Shown: positions 27,090 through 36,753 of the stretch, in pieces
How positions within the stretch are numbered: the first letter of the stretch is position 1
Layout: each line of letters begins with the position of its first letter
NCBI RefSeq assembly: GCF_000423725.1
Contig: NZ_AUIN01000021.1
Coordinates: forward strand, 1 to 64,000
Reading direction: 5' to 3'
From: Streptococcus devriesei DSM 19639
GTDB taxonomy: Bacteria > Bacillota > Bacilli > Lactobacillales > Streptococcaceae
DNA length: 64,000 bases
Program-made: the position numbers and the translations under genes
The notes under the pieces: model-generated
The model's database searches: none
What the model was told of the DNA's origin: nothing
What the model saw: only the letters and a program-made list of their open reading frames with translations

Positions 27090-28460
27090 ATGGTCGATTA
27101 CAAAAAAACAGCCAAAGATATTTTAAACCATATTGGCGGCTCTGAAAATATTCTGAATATGACGCACTGCGCAACCAGACTGCGTTTAAATTTAAAAGAC
27201 AGCTCCAAAGCAGATGACCAAGCTGTTAAAAATGTTGAGGGAGTTGTCGATGTCATCAACAAGGCCGGCCAATATCAGATTTTAATCGGCACAGAAGTTC
27301 CTCATGTCTATGATGAATTTGAAATTCTGGTTAAGGGAAATGCCAATAACAGCCTTGATGAAGGGGGAGAAGAAGGCGGCAGTCTCATCAGTAAGATCTT
27401 CTCAGCTATTTCTGGTATTTTTGCTCCTCTTTTGCCGGCTTTGGCAGGTTCTGGTATTTTAAGAGGTCTGCTCATTCTTGCGGTACAGCTGGGGTTAGTC
27501 AGTGAAAAAAGCGGGACTTATGCTATCTTATTTGCTGCGTCCATGAGTGTTTTTTACTTCCTGCCTGTTTTGCTGGCCTTCACATCTGCCCGGCGTTTCG
27601 GTGCCAGTCCTTATATTTCAGCTTTGATTGGCGCTGCATTGCTGCATCCGGATTTCATTGCCTTACTGGGGAAGACAGGAAATGGGGCAATGACTAATTT
27701 CTTTGGCATTCCGGTTGTTTTGATGAATTATAATTCAACGGTTGTTCCCATCATTTTAACCATCTGGGCTTATTCTTACCTTTATAAATGGCTGGATAAG
27801 CATATTCCTGAAACACTGAAATTGGTTATGGTTCCTTTGATTTCCCTCTTAATTATGGTGCCTTTAACGGTTATTGTTATCGGACCTATCGGTGTCTATG
27901 GCGGCGAATTGATTGCCAATGCTGTTAACTGGCTGATTGAAAGAAGCGGTCTCTTGACCGGCATTGTCATCGGCGGCGGCTGGAGTGTGCTGGTCAGCTT
28001 TGGTATTCACTGGGCAGTCAATCCGATTATGATCAATAATATCTCTCAAAATGGTTTTGACTATATCTGTCCTCTCACCTTTGCCTGTAATTTTGCTGTT
28101 ATTGGAACAGCCATGGGTGTTTATCTCAAAGGAAAAGATAAAAATCTGAAAAATTTCGCCCTGACTGGCGTGGTAACCATTGCTTTATCGGCTATCATTG
28201 AGCCAACGTTATTTGGTCTCTTGGTCAAAAATAAAAAACTGTTTCTGGCTCAAATTATCGGAGGTGCCGTTGGCGGAGCTTACTTAGGCTTTACCAAAGT
28301 CGTAACGAATGCCTTTGTTTTTGGCAGTGTAACAACTTTTCCGGCTTTCATTGCAGGTAATGCCAATGTTATCAATGGTATCATCGGTCTTGCCATTTCG
28401 GTAGTTGTCGGTGGTATTTTAGGCTATATTTTCACGACGAAGGAAGATAAATTAGCCTAA
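27090..28460 (+). CDS. PTS sugar transporter, EIIBC (glucose/beta-glucoside class)
   Basis: A 456-residue membrane permease. The IIB domain (about 1-85) has the phosphorylated Cys in MTHCATRLRL (about residue 25). After a linker the IIC domain (about 105-456) has about ten hydrophobic segments. No IIA domain is attached, so the phosphate must come from another IIA. I chose ATG 27090 with AAGGAGAA before it; the upstream in-frame ATG lies in the previous gene. It imports and phosphorylates the cluster's sugar. Confidence 0.9.
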   Translation: MVDYKKTAKDILNHIGGSENILNMTHCATRLRLNLKDSSKADDQAVKNVEGVVDVINKAGQYQILIGTEVPHVYDEFEILVKGNANNSLDEGGEEGGSLISKIFSAISGIFAPLLPALAGSGILRGLLILAVQLGLVSEKSGTYAILFAASMSVFYFLPVLLAFTSARRFGASPYISALIGAALLHPDFIALLGKTGNGAMTNFFGIPVVLMNYNSTVVPIILTIWAYSYLYKWLDKHIPETLKLVMVPLISLLIMVPLTVIVIGPIGVYGGELIANAVNWLIERSGLLTGIVIGGGWSVLVSFGIHWAVNPIMINNISQNGFDYICPLTFACNFAVIGTAMGVYLKGKDKNLKNFALTGVVTIALSAIIEPTLFGLLVKNKKLFLAQIIGGAVGGAYLGFTKVVTNAFVFGSVTTFPAFIAGNANVINGIIGLAISVVVGGILGYIFTTKEDKLA

Positions 28461-28516
28461 ATGAAAATGTAGGGCAAATATGGTATCATTATTACTATAA
28501 AGTGAAGGTGACTATA

Positions 28517-29254
28517 ATGATTCCATATGAGAGACAGCAAAAGATATTAAGAATTATTGAAGATAAGGAAATTGTAAAAATTGACCAGCTGCAAGAATTG
28601 ATCAGCGGCGTATCAATGTCAACCTTGAGACGGGATTTAAAAGAATTGGAGAAAGCTCGCAAGATAGAAGCTTTGTCAGGAGGAGCGGTGAAGCTTAACT
28701 CAACAGTCAGGGAGATACCGATTTCGCAAAAAAGCACTCTCAACAGTGATAAAAAGGCGAAAATTGCTCAGCTGGCTGCCAGAGAAATCACAGACGGTGA
28801 TGTGATTTATCTGGATTCAGGTTCGACCTGCTCAGCTCTTTTTGAGCAGATTTTTGACAAGAAGATAACGATTTATACGACCAACACGGATATTTTGGCT
28901 TTTCATGAACCGATTGCAGCTAAAATTATTCTGCTGGGCGGTGAATACAATCCCAAAACATCTTCTTTGAAAGGAAGCCTGACCGAGGAAAATTTAGGAA
29001 ATTTGTATTTTGACAAGGCTTTCTTAGGGATAAACGGCCTGTCAAAAGCCAGCGGCGGAACAACACCGACACTGGCAGAAGCTGTTAAAAAGAGGATTGT
29101 TAAGGAACACTCCAACCAGTTATTTCTGCTGTGTGACAGCTCAAAATTCCACAAGACCTCCAATGTTAAAGCCTTTGATTTGAAGCACCTGACGGTGATT
29201 TCTGATCAGTTTGATGCTTCCATTAATGATATTGTCTCTTTAAAGGTAAAATGA
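28517..29254 (+). CDS. DeoR-family transcriptional regulator
   Basis: A 245-residue regulator: an N-terminal helix-turn-helix (IPYERQQKILRIIEDKEIVK, about 2-21, then GVSMSTLRRDLKELE), followed by a sugar-phosphate-sensing domain with YLDSGSTCSALFE and TNTDILAF. The family binds phosphorylated sugars. ATG 28517 is chosen with GAAGGTGA upstream. It lies inside the sugar cluster and probably controls it. Confidence 0.88.
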   Translation: MIPYERQQKILRIIEDKEIVKIDQLQELISGVSMSTLRRDLKELEKARKIEALSGGAVKLNSTVREIPISQKSTLNSDKKAKIAQLAAREITDGDVIYLDSGSTCSALFEQIFDKKITIYTTNTDILAFHEPIAAKIILLGGEYNPKTSSLKGSLTEENLGNLYFDKAFLGINGLSKASGGTTPTLAEAVKKRIVKEHSNQLFLLCDSSKFHKTSNVKAFDLKHLTVISDQFDASINDIVSLKVK

Positions 29255-29273
29255 TAGCTGCTTAGTAATGGTC

Positions 29274-29313
29274 AAGATCCAATTTCTGATATTTTTCGGG
29301 AATTGGATTTTTT
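29274..29313 (+). terminator. Terminator-like hairpin after deoR-type gene
   Basis: ATCCAATTTC and GAATTGGATTTTTT pair across a loop, with T6 following; it is nearly symmetrical, so it could act on both strands. The epimerase and rpiB genes downstream may need their own promoter or partial read-through. Confidence 0.7.
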
Positions 29314-29397
29314 ATACACTTTGACAATCAAACCACTGCTTTGCCGTCAGGTCGGTGTTTGATTATCCTTAGTTATCCTTTGGAAAGGAGAGTAAGT

Positions 29398-30048
29398 ATG
29401 GCAAAATTATTGTGTCCAAGTATGATGTGTGCTGACTTTGGGAACCTTAAAAAAGAGGTGACAGAGCTTGATCTGGCCGGGGCAGATAGTTTTCACTGCG
29501 ATGTGATGGACGGCAGTTTTGTGCCAAATATAGCAATGGGAGTCATGGATATTGAAGCTGTCCGACAGCATACCAATAAAATGGTGGACTGTCATCTTAT
29601 GATTGAAAATCCCAGCAGTAAGATTGACTGGTTTATCAACGCCGGGGCTGATTTGATTTACATTCATCCTGAGAGTGAACGCTATGTTTCAAAGACACTG
29701 GCCTACATCAAAAGCAGAGGAAAGCTGGCCGGTCTGGCCATTAATCCTGATACGAATCCTTTGGTTGTGTCAGAAGTTTTAGGTTTGTGCGATTACCTGT
29801 TAGTCATGACGGTTAATCCGGGCTTTGCCGGTCAAGCATTTCTGCCAACAGTCAAAGAAAAAATCAAAGTTTTGCTTGATATGAAAGAAAACTATCATTA
29901 CAAGATCATCATTGACGGAGCCTGCAGTCCGCAAATCATAGCCGAACTGTCAAAAATGGGCTGTGATGGATTTGTTTTAGGGACCAGCGCGCTTTTCGGA
30001 CAGAAAAAAACATACCAAGATATAATGAAGGAGCTGCAAAGATTATGA
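29398..30048 (+). CDS. Ribulose-phosphate/allulose-6-phosphate 3-epimerase
   Basis: A 216-residue second copy of the Rpe fold. It has FHCDVMDGSFVPNIAMG (about 31-47), DCHLMIENP and VMTVNPGFAGQAFL. It diverges clearly from the housekeeping Rpe at 1943: Cys replaces Ile in HIDIMDG, and GACSPQ replaces the GGVDNQ type of block. Together with RpiB and a PTS this suggests a dedicated 3-epimerase for a hexulose phosphate such as allulose 6-phosphate, by analogy with AlsE. ATG 29398 has GGAAAGGAG upstream. It overlaps rpiB by 4 bp. Confidence 0.85.
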   Translation: MAKLLCPSMMCADFGNLKKEVTELDLAGADSFHCDVMDGSFVPNIAMGVMDIEAVRQHTNKMVDCHLMIENPSSKIDWFINAGADLIYIHPESERYVSKTLAYIKSRGKLAGLAINPDTNPLVVSEVLGLCDYLLVMTVNPGFAGQAFLPTVKEKIKVLLDMKENYHYKIIIDGACSPQIIAELSKMGCDGFVLGTSALFGQKKTYQDIMKELQRL

Positions 30049-30494
30049 AAATCGGAATTGGCAATGACCATGTTGCTGTTGCCTACAAAAAGGCCATCAG
30101 TGATTACATCAGAGAAGCCTACGGCTATGAAGTCGTTAATTTTGGGACAGACAGCTCAGAGCGCTTTGACTATCCCCTATCGGGCAAGGCAGTAGCTCAG
30201 GCCGTTGTCAGCAGTCAGGTTGATAAAGGAATCTTAATCTGCGGAACAGGTGTCGGAATCGGTATCTCAGCCAACAAGGTTAAGGGCGTTCGCTGTGTAA
30301 TCTGCAGTGAGCCTTATTCGGCTAAGCTGTCCCGCGAGCACAACAACACCAATATTCTGGCCTTTGGTGCGCGTGTTGTGGGGATTGAACTGGCAAAGAT
30401 GATTGTAGACAGCTGGCTGACAGCAGAATATGAAGGCGGCCGCCATCAAAAAAGGCTGGATATGATTGAAGAGATCGAAGACGACAATTTATAA
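30045..30494 (+). CDS. RpiB-family sugar-phosphate isomerase
   Basis: A 149-residue RpiB/LacAB-type isomerase. It has GIGNDHVAVAYK at the N-terminus and the Cys-containing ILICGTGVGIGISANKVKGV (about 65-84), the active site of this family. Members isomerise ribose 5-phosphate or allose 6-phosphate. The 4-bp overlap with the epimerase gene points to the consecutive steps allose-6-P to allulose-6-P to fructose-6-P, but this is inference from context. Confidence 0.87.
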   Translation: MKIGIGNDHVAVAYKKAISDYIREAYGYEVVNFGTDSSERFDYPLSGKAVAQAVVSSQVDKGILICGTGVGIGISANKVKGVRCVICSEPYSAKLSREHNNTNILAFGARVVGIELAKMIVDSWLTAEYEGGRHQKRLDMIEEIEDDNL

Positions 30495-30507
30495 AAGTAA
30501 ATGGATA

Positions 30508-30544
30508 AAAATGCTCTTGTTCCCGTGTTCAAGAGTATTTTTGT
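30508..30544 (+). terminator. Terminator of the sugar cluster
   Basis: AAAATGCTCTTG and CAAGAGTATTTTTG pair around TTCCCGTGTT, 14 bp after the rpiB-like gene stop. Confidence 0.85.
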
Positions 30545-30586
30545 GTGCTATAATGAAACTACTAGTCATTGATTGTGAGGGATTTG

Positions 30587-31285
30587 ATGCAGGAAAAGGG
30601 ATTTCGGGAAGGGATGAGAGACGCTGCGCCGACAGCTTTAGGTTACATTTCAATCGGACTTGCCTTTGGCATTGTGGCAGCTGCTGCCGGTCTGTCTCCT
30701 TTGGAAGTTGGCTTGATGAGCCTTTTGATTTACGGAGGTTCTGCCCAATTTGCTCTGGTTGCCATGTTTGTTTCCGTCGCTGATTTGGGGAGCATTACAC
30801 TGACTGTTTTCTTGGTTAACTTGCGCAATATGCTGATGAGCCTGCATGCAACGACAATTTTCACCAAGTCCAGCCTCTGGCAGAATATCGGCATCGGCAC
30901 ACTGATTACCGATGAAAGCTACGGTGTCCTGCTGGGGGAAAATGTTCACAATAAAAATATCCAACCAAGCTGGATGCACGGCAATAATCTTCTCAGCTAC
31001 TCAGCCTGGGTATCAGCCACTGTTGCAGGAACGTTGCTGGGCAACACTATTCCAAGCCCAGAAAACTTCGGCCTTGATTTTGCCTTGATTGCTATGTTTA
31101 TCGGGCTTTTAGTCAGTCAGTTTGATGCTATGACTGTGTCAGACAGCGCCAAAAAAGTTGTTCTTGTTTTGTCAGCCGTTGCAGGAAGTTTTTTGTTGCT
31201 GTCGATGCTGCTTTCAGAAGCTTTGGCAGTGCTTTTTTCAACTTTGATTGGCTGCGGGGTGGGGGTGATGCTGGATGAGCCTTGA
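30587..31285 (+). CDS. azlC: Branched-chain amino acid exporter large subunit AzlC
   Basis: A 232-residue membrane protein. It has FREGMRDAAPTALGYISIGL near the start and the core LMSLLIYGGSAQFALVAMF (about 46-64), the AzlC signature. About six to seven hydrophobic segments. With AzlD it forms a branched-chain amino acid (leucine/azaleucine) efflux pair. ATG 30587 is chosen with GAGGG upstream. azlD overlaps its 3' end by 11 bp. Confidence 0.92.
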   Translation: MQEKGFREGMRDAAPTALGYISIGLAFGIVAAAAGLSPLEVGLMSLLIYGGSAQFALVAMFVSVADLGSITLTVFLVNLRNMLMSLHATTIFTKSSLWQNIGIGTLITDESYGVLLGENVHNKNIQPSWMHGNNLLSYSAWVSATVAGTLLGNTIPSPENFGLDFALIAMFIGLLVSQFDAMTVSDSAKKVVLVLSAVAGSFLLLSMLLSEALAVLFSTLIGCGVGVMLDEP

Positions 31286-31601
31286 TTCTTATGTTTTCAC
31301 TGCAATCTTACTGGGCTTTGCGGTCAGCTGGCTGCCTCGGATTGCTCCTTTTATTTTAGTCAAATATAAGGGCCTGCCTGATATTGTGGTGCGTTTTTTG
31401 AAGTATCTGCCGGTATCTATCCTTTTTGCCCTGACTTTTTCAAGCTTTCTTGATGAAAGGATTGGACGGCTCCCTCAGGTGCACTGGCTGGAAGTTTTAG
31501 CCAGTCTTCCTGTTTTTTACATTGCCTATAAATCCAAAAATTTACTCTATGCTGTTTTAACAGGAATTGCGGCCATGGCCGTAATTCGTCTGCTGTTTTA
31601 A
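31275..31601 (+). CDS. azlD: Branched-chain amino acid exporter small subunit AzlD
   Basis: A 108-residue membrane protein with four hydrophobic segments. The blocks SWLPRIAPFILVKYKGLPD (about 19-37) and FLKYLPVSILFALTFSS are typical of AzlD. It overlaps azlC and is presumably made by translational coupling. Confidence 0.92.
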   Translation: MSLDSYVFTAILLGFAVSWLPRIAPFILVKYKGLPDIVVRFLKYLPVSILFALTFSSFLDERIGRLPQVHWLEVLASLPVFYIAYKSKNLLYAVLTGIAAMAVIRLLF

Positions 31602-31647
31602 TGATAGCGAGCCCTAATGTTCACTAAAGAAATTGTTGAGGTATCTT

Positions 31648-32169
31648 ATGTTAAAAATTATTCAAGGAGACATTACCAAGGTCAAAAACGTTGATGCTAT
31701 TGTCAATGCGGCCAATCAGACATTATTAGGAGGCGGCGGTGTAGATGGCGCCATTCATCGGGCTGCGGGCAAAGAGCTGCTAAAAGAGTGCCGTCAGCTT
31801 GGCGGCTGTAAGACTGGTCAGGCTAAGCTGACCAAGGCTTATAATCTTCCTTGCCGCTACATTATTCATACAGTTGGTCCGGTGTGGCAGGGCGGCGGGA
31901 AAAATGAAGCTGAGCTCTTGGCATCCTGCTATCGTGAGTCTTTAAAATTGGCAGCTCAGCATGGCATTCGCAAGATTGCTTTTCCCTCAATCGCAACAGG
32001 CGTCTATCATTTTCCGGTTGACAAGGCTGCTCAGATTGCCTGCGCTGAGGCTTCCGGCTATATCCAAGAACATCCAGATGACTTTGACCTTATTGAGTGG
32101 GTCTTGTTTGATGAGAGAACTTATGCTGCTTATGATAACTGCGTTAATAAATCTGTACAAGAAAAATGA
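31648..32169 (+). CDS. Macrodomain protein (O-acetyl-ADP-ribose deacetylase type)
   Basis: A 173-residue stand-alone macrodomain. It starts [20 protein letters not shown], then [21 protein letters not shown] (positions 21-41) and [11 protein letters not shown], the ADP-ribose-binding loops of the YmdB/MacroD class. Such enzymes remove O-acetyl-ADP-ribose or ADP-ribose from proteins. ATG 31648 is preferred over TTG 31633 because GAGGT sits between them. A terminator follows at 32191. No linked ADP-ribosyltransferase is visible. Confidence 0.93.
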   Translation: MLKIIQGDITKVKNVDAIVNAANQTLLGGGGVDGAIHRAAGKELLKECRQLGGCKTGQAKLTKAYNLPCRYIIHTVGPVWQGGGKNEAELLASCYRESLKLAAQHGIRKIAFPSIATGVYHFPVDKAAQIACAEASGYIQEHPDDFDLIEWVLFDERTYAAYDNCVNKSVQEK

Positions 32170-32190
32170 GTGAGAACCAAGTTTTAAATA

Positions 32191-32219
32191 AGTTCCGGCA
32201 AAAAGCCGGTTCTTTTTGC
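32191..32219 (+). terminator. Terminator of the macrodomain gene
   Basis: CCGGC-AAAAA-GCCGG hairpin extended by GTT/TTC, followed by TTTTT. Confidence 0.8.
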
Positions 32220-32276
32220 TTGGCCTTGAAAAATTATGCTAGAATAATGTCATAAACACTTAGGAAAGGAAACGTT

Positions 32277-33050
32277 ATGACCTACCGTAAGCTCACCTTT
32301 AATACCACGATTGCCAGTCAGAAGCCCAGCAACAAGGATACTTGCCCTTTTTGTGAGCAGACGGAGCTTGGCAAAATTTTAGATAGAAAAAAGGACATGA
32401 TTTGGGTGGAGAATAAGTTTCCTGTCTTGCAAGACAGTTATCAAACCCTGATCATTGAGTCCAGCTGGCATGAGGGAGATATTTCAGCTTACGATTCAGC
32501 AGCTAACCGGCAGCTTTTTGCTTTTATGTTTGAAAAATGGGCAGAGCTTGAGGTCTGCAAGGATTACCGCAGTGTTGTTCTCTTTCGCAATTTTGGTCCC
32601 TTATCCGGAGGGAGCCTCAGGCACCCTCATTCACAGCTTGTGGGCTTTAAAGATCTAGATGCTTATGCAGCCTTGGACAGGAAAACTTTTGCAGGTCTGG
32701 AAGTTTATAAAGAGTCAAAACATGCGGCTGAAATTACCATATCGTCGTATCCCTTACAGGACTTTACAGAGTTTAATGTCAGAATTGCTGATATCAGTGA
32801 TTTAGACCGCCTGGCAGACAGTGTGCAGCTGCTCAGTGATTATGTGCTCAATGAATTTGCCGGCGGTCGCTGCAGCTCCTATAATTTGTTCTTTTATCGT
32901 TTTGAGCGAGAAATTTGCTGCAAGGTCGTACCGCGTTTTGTGACCTCGGCTTACAATATTGCTTATGGCATTCATCAGGTCAATCAGCTAAAACGCTTGG
33001 AAACGATCAGAGATGATCTAAGGCACAAATTTCTTGAAAAAATCAAATAA
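32277..33050 (+). CDS. HIT/GalT-like protein (DUF4931 type)
   Basis: A 257-residue protein resembling the galactose-1-phosphate uridylyltransferase branch of the HIT superfamily. Cys pair CPFC (about 22-25) and Cys-type knuckle near the N-terminus; the active-site motif SLRHPHSQLVG (about 121-131) has the H-x-H-x-Q of nucleotidyl transferases. A second RYDV-like half is weak. Substrate unknown; assignment to the DUF4931 family is from memory of similar streptococcal proteins. It stands alone with its own terminator. Confidence 0.75.
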   Translation: MTYRKLTFNTTIASQKPSNKDTCPFCEQTELGKILDRKKDMIWVENKFPVLQDSYQTLIIESSWHEGDISAYDSAANRQLFAFMFEKWAELEVCKDYRSVVLFRNFGPLSGGSLRHPHSQLVGFKDLDAYAALDRKTFAGLEVYKESKHAAEITISSYPLQDFTEFNVRIADISDLDRLADSVQLLSDYVLNEFAGGRCSSYNLFFYRFEREICCKVVPRFVTSAYNIAYGIHQVNQLKRLETIRDDLRHKFLEKIK

Positions 33051-33111
33051 AACTCTATAGCCAAGCCTCCTGCTGTGAAGTCATCTGGCAGAGTGACTGT
33101 AGGCACTAGGA

Positions 33112-33140
33112 AAAAGCTGGGTGAAAATCCCAGCTTTCTT
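33112..33140 (+). terminator. Terminator after the HIT/GalT-like gene
   Basis: AAAGCTGGG-TGAAAAT-CCCAGCTTTC hairpin followed by TTAATTT. Confidence 0.75.
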
Positions 33141-33233
33141 AATTTATGGAAAGAACAAGAAGATTTAAAGCTTTGCTGGCACTTGTCCTGCGCAGCGGTC
33201 AAAATAACCTTATCTGTTTTGGCATCCTTTGAA

Positions 33234-34415
<1,182 letters not shown>

Positions 34416-34539
34416 CTAGCATAATTTTACCGGCTTTGACAGATTTCTTAAAAACCTTGCTTTTCCTGCCATAAATTGACAGATTAAGGGTGATATGATA
34501 CTATTTTCATAGTATAAATTCTGTAAAAATGAGGATATT

Positions 34540-35052
34540 ATGGCAATTGAAAAGACAGTCAGCGAATTGGCTGAAATTCTGGGAGTGAGCCGACAAGCGG
34601 TTAATAACCGCGTTAAATCTTTTCCTGAAGAATATGTTGAAAAAAATGACAAGGGGGTTACGGTTGTCAACCGTGCCGGCCTTATCAAATTAGAGGAAAT
34701 TTATAAAAAGACAATCTTTGAAGACGAGCCAGTCAGCGAGGAAGTTAAGCAGCGGGAATTTCTTGAAATTTTGATTGATGAAAAAAACACTGAAATTACG
34801 CGCCTTTATGAGCAGCTTAAAGCAAAAGACAGCCAGCTGGATTCAAAAGATGAACAGCTGCGGATCAAGGATGTGCAGATTGCTGAAAAAGACAAGCAAA
34901 TAGACCAGCAGCAGCAGCTGACCCTGACCGCCATGCAAGATAAGGAACAGCTCAAGCTGGAACTTGATGAGGCTAAGGCAGAGGTCGAAGAGATTCAAAA
35001 TCAGCAAGAGGGCGTCAAAAAAGGATTTTTTGCCCGTTTGTTTGGTAAATAA
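34540..35052 (+). CDS. rocS: Chromosome segregation regulator RocS
   Basis: A 170-residue protein matching pneumococcal RocS in layout. The N-terminal helix-turn-helix (KTVSELAEILGVSRQAVNNR, residues 5-24) is followed by a linker (about 50-75), a coiled coil rich in Lys/Asp/Gln (about 80-155) and a C-terminal amphipathic membrane-binding helix GVKKGFFARLFGK. In S. pneumoniae RocS links chromosome segregation to capsule and division proteins at the membrane. Adjacent to ebfC, another DNA-binding protein. Confidence 0.88.
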   Translation: MAIEKTVSELAEILGVSRQAVNNRVKSFPEEYVEKNDKGVTVVNRAGLIKLEEIYKKTIFEDEPVSEEVKQREFLEILIDEKNTEITRLYEQLKAKDSQLDSKDEQLRIKDVQIAEKDKQIDQQQQLTLTAMQDKEQLKLELDEAKAEVEEIQNQQEGVKKGFFARLFGK

Positions 35053-35082
35053 AAAAGGCCGGAACAACGTGTCCCGGCCTTG
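35051..35082. terminator. Terminator of rocS
   Basis: AAGGCCGG-n-CCGGCCTT hairpin right after the rocS stop, preceded by A6. Confidence 0.8.
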
Positions 35083-35109
35083 AATCTTATATTGCGCTAA
35101 TAGATTAAC

Positions 35110-35137
35110 AAAGCGGCTGATTGAGCAGCCGTTTTTT
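35110..35137 (+). terminator. Second hairpin terminator between rocS and ebfC
   Basis: CGGCTG-ATTGAG-CAGCCG followed by TTTTTT. Confidence 0.75.
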
Positions 35138-35224
35138 GCTTTTCCAGTCCATCCTTGCCGAACTCCGTCAGACTGTTTGAACTTGATGAATTAGCCGTAT
35201 GGAGGCTTCTCTCCTTTTTCAATT

Positions 35225-35524
35225 TTAAAAAGGCAGTTTCCCAGCAAAGGCACCCATCGTTTTTTGCGTGGCATCTTCAATTTGGCTGAGGGCATCGTTT
35301 ACGGCTTGAGCGGTCATATCCTGCAGTGTTTCAATATCTTCGGGATCAACAACGGCCTCTTTGAAATCAATAGAAACCAGCTTTTTATCACCTGTAAAAG
35401 TAGCAACAACCAATTCTTGAGCAGATTTGCCAACAAAAGTAGCAGCGGCCAGTTCAGCCTGCTTTTTCTCCATTTGTTTTTGCAGTTTTTGCGCCTGTTT
35501 CATCATGTTTTGCATATTCATCAT
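35225..35524 (-). CDS. ebfC: Nucleoid-associated protein EbfC/YbaB family
   Basis: A 99-residue DNA-binding protein. It starts [20 protein letters not shown] and has the conserved middle [20 protein letters not shown] (about 46-65). Homologs are small dimeric 'tweezers' that bind DNA broadly. The ribosome binding site GAAAGGAATC and first codons fall inside the 59-bp repeat at 35505-35563, the attachment site of the integrated element. The gene is intact, but everything upstream of its ribosome binding site now belongs to the element. Confidence 0.93.
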   Translation of the reverse strand: MMNMQNMMKQAQKLQKQMEKKQAELAAATFVGKSAQELVVATFTGDKKLVSIDFKEAVVDPEDIETLQDMTAQAVNDALSQIEDATQKTMGAFAGKLPF

Positions 35525-35563
35525 AAGATTTTCTAGATTCCTTTCGTATCAAGGGTTTAGACC
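35505..35563. repeat. Attachment-site direct repeat, ebfC copy
   Basis: This 59-bp sequence is identical to 62143-62201, with 7 more matching bases after one mismatch. It covers the first codons, the start codon and the ribosome binding site of ebfC. The integrase gene ends 39 bp to its right, the normal arrangement for an integrated element. Confidence 0.92.
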
Positions 35564-35580
35564 CTGTTTGTAAATTTTCG

Positions 35581-35600
35581 TTGCCTTATTTTGCCTTATT
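35581..35600. repeat. Paired TTGCCTTATT direct repeat by the integrase end
   Basis: TTGCCTTATT occurs twice in tandem between the attachment repeat and the integrase stop codon. Tandem 10-bp repeats here are good candidates for integrase arm-binding sites. Confidence 0.55.
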
Positions 35601-35601
35601 G

Positions 35602-36753
35602 TTAAAAATTTTCAAAAGCAGAAGCAACTTCTTTTTGTTGTGTTGGAAATAAATGTGAGTAAACATTTATAGTAGTGTTTATAGAACTATGTCCTAAGCG
35701 TTTCATCAAGGTAAAGAAGATATAATCTCTCCCCTCACCGTTTCGTAAGCCTTGTGAAATAAGAAAGGCTGCATGAGAGTGTCTGAAATCATGATTGCGA
35801 ATTAACTTGAGATTATCAGGCATTCTCTTTTTTAGGATTACTCTAAAATTTGAAATATTAGGACCTGTGAGCAACTCAGGACTTGTTTGAAAAATTTGAA
35901 GATTATCCGAGTCATCTGTAAATTCACCTAATAAATCAAACTGTTTTGCCTTCCATAATTTCAATTCTTCTATAAAGGCATTGTGAATATAAATTCTACG
36001 ATTTGATTGAGTTGTTTTTACAGTACCGATATGAACTTGTCCATTACGATAATAAGCAGAGTATTTAATATCAATATATTTTTCGTCAAGATTGACTTGC
36101 TTCCAAGTTAAAGCTAATGCTTCTCCTATACGAATTCCGGTATACATCAATATTCTGTAAAACAGCTGATATTGGTATTCTGTTTTTTTAAAAAGCGAGT
36201 CGAATTGTTTGAATTGTTCAGGCGTATAGTAATTCATTTCTTTGTATGGTTGAGGTAATTGCCGCAAACCATCGCAGGGATTATCTATACGAAGCTGATT
36301 TGAAATCGCAACATCAAACATTTTATGAAGAAAAATCATTTGTTGATTGATGTGAGTATTAGATAGCGTACCACCCTTTACACTAGGTTGGCTCTTAAGC
36401 CAATTTCTATAATCCTTAATATCAGCAATGGATACTGCTCGCATATTTGCATTTTTAAAATATTGTGAGACATATACTCGGAAATAGGACTCTTGACTAT
36501 CAATTGTACCTCGTTTATTACCACGAAGTTCATCTTCTTCTCGAACCAAAGAATACAAATAGTCTACACTGATTTTGTCTTGGTATCCTACTTGATAAAG
36601 CTTATTGATTCGATAGTCCGCCTCATATCTTTCTGCTTCTTTGCGTGACTTGAAATCTGTTTTTCTATGACGCTTTTGTTTCCCTGTTACAGGATCATAA
36701 CCGTCACTGATATCCACCCTCCATTTCTTATTTTTTTGTCTCGTTACTGTCAT
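35602..36753 (-). CDS. int: Tyrosine site-specific integrase (element 1)
   Basis: A 383-residue phage-type integrase. An N-terminal AP2-like DNA-binding region (about 1-55, KNKKWRVDISDGYDP), a SAM-like core-binding domain (about 60-165), then the catalytic domain: Arg in YTGIRIGEALAL, HDFRHSHAAF (H-x-x-R), LGHSSI and the Tyr nucleophile in INVYSHLFP. I chose ATG 36753 because GGGAG precedes it; 15 extra upstream residues are possible. Over half its residues appear identical to the integrase at 62241, and both sit at the same attachment sequence. Confidence 0.93.
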   Translation of the reverse strand: MTVTRQKNKKWRVDISDGYDPVTGKQKRHRKTDFKSRKEAERYEADYRINKLYQVGYQDKISVDYLYSLVREEDELRGNKRGTIDSQESYFRVYVSQYFKNANMRAVSIADIKDYRNWLKSQPSVKGGTLSNTHINQQMIFLHKMFDVAISNQLRIDNPCDGLRQLPQPYKEMNYYTPEQFKQFDSLFKKTEYQYQLFYRILMYTGIRIGEALALTWKQVNLDEKYIDIKYSAYYRNGQVHIGTVKTTQSNRRIYIHNAFIEELKLWKAKQFDLLGEFTDDSDNLQIFQTSPELLTGPNISNFRVILKKRMPDNLKLIRNHDFRHSHAAFLISQGLRNGEGRDYIFFTLMKRLGHSSINTTINVYSHLFPTQQKEVASAFENF

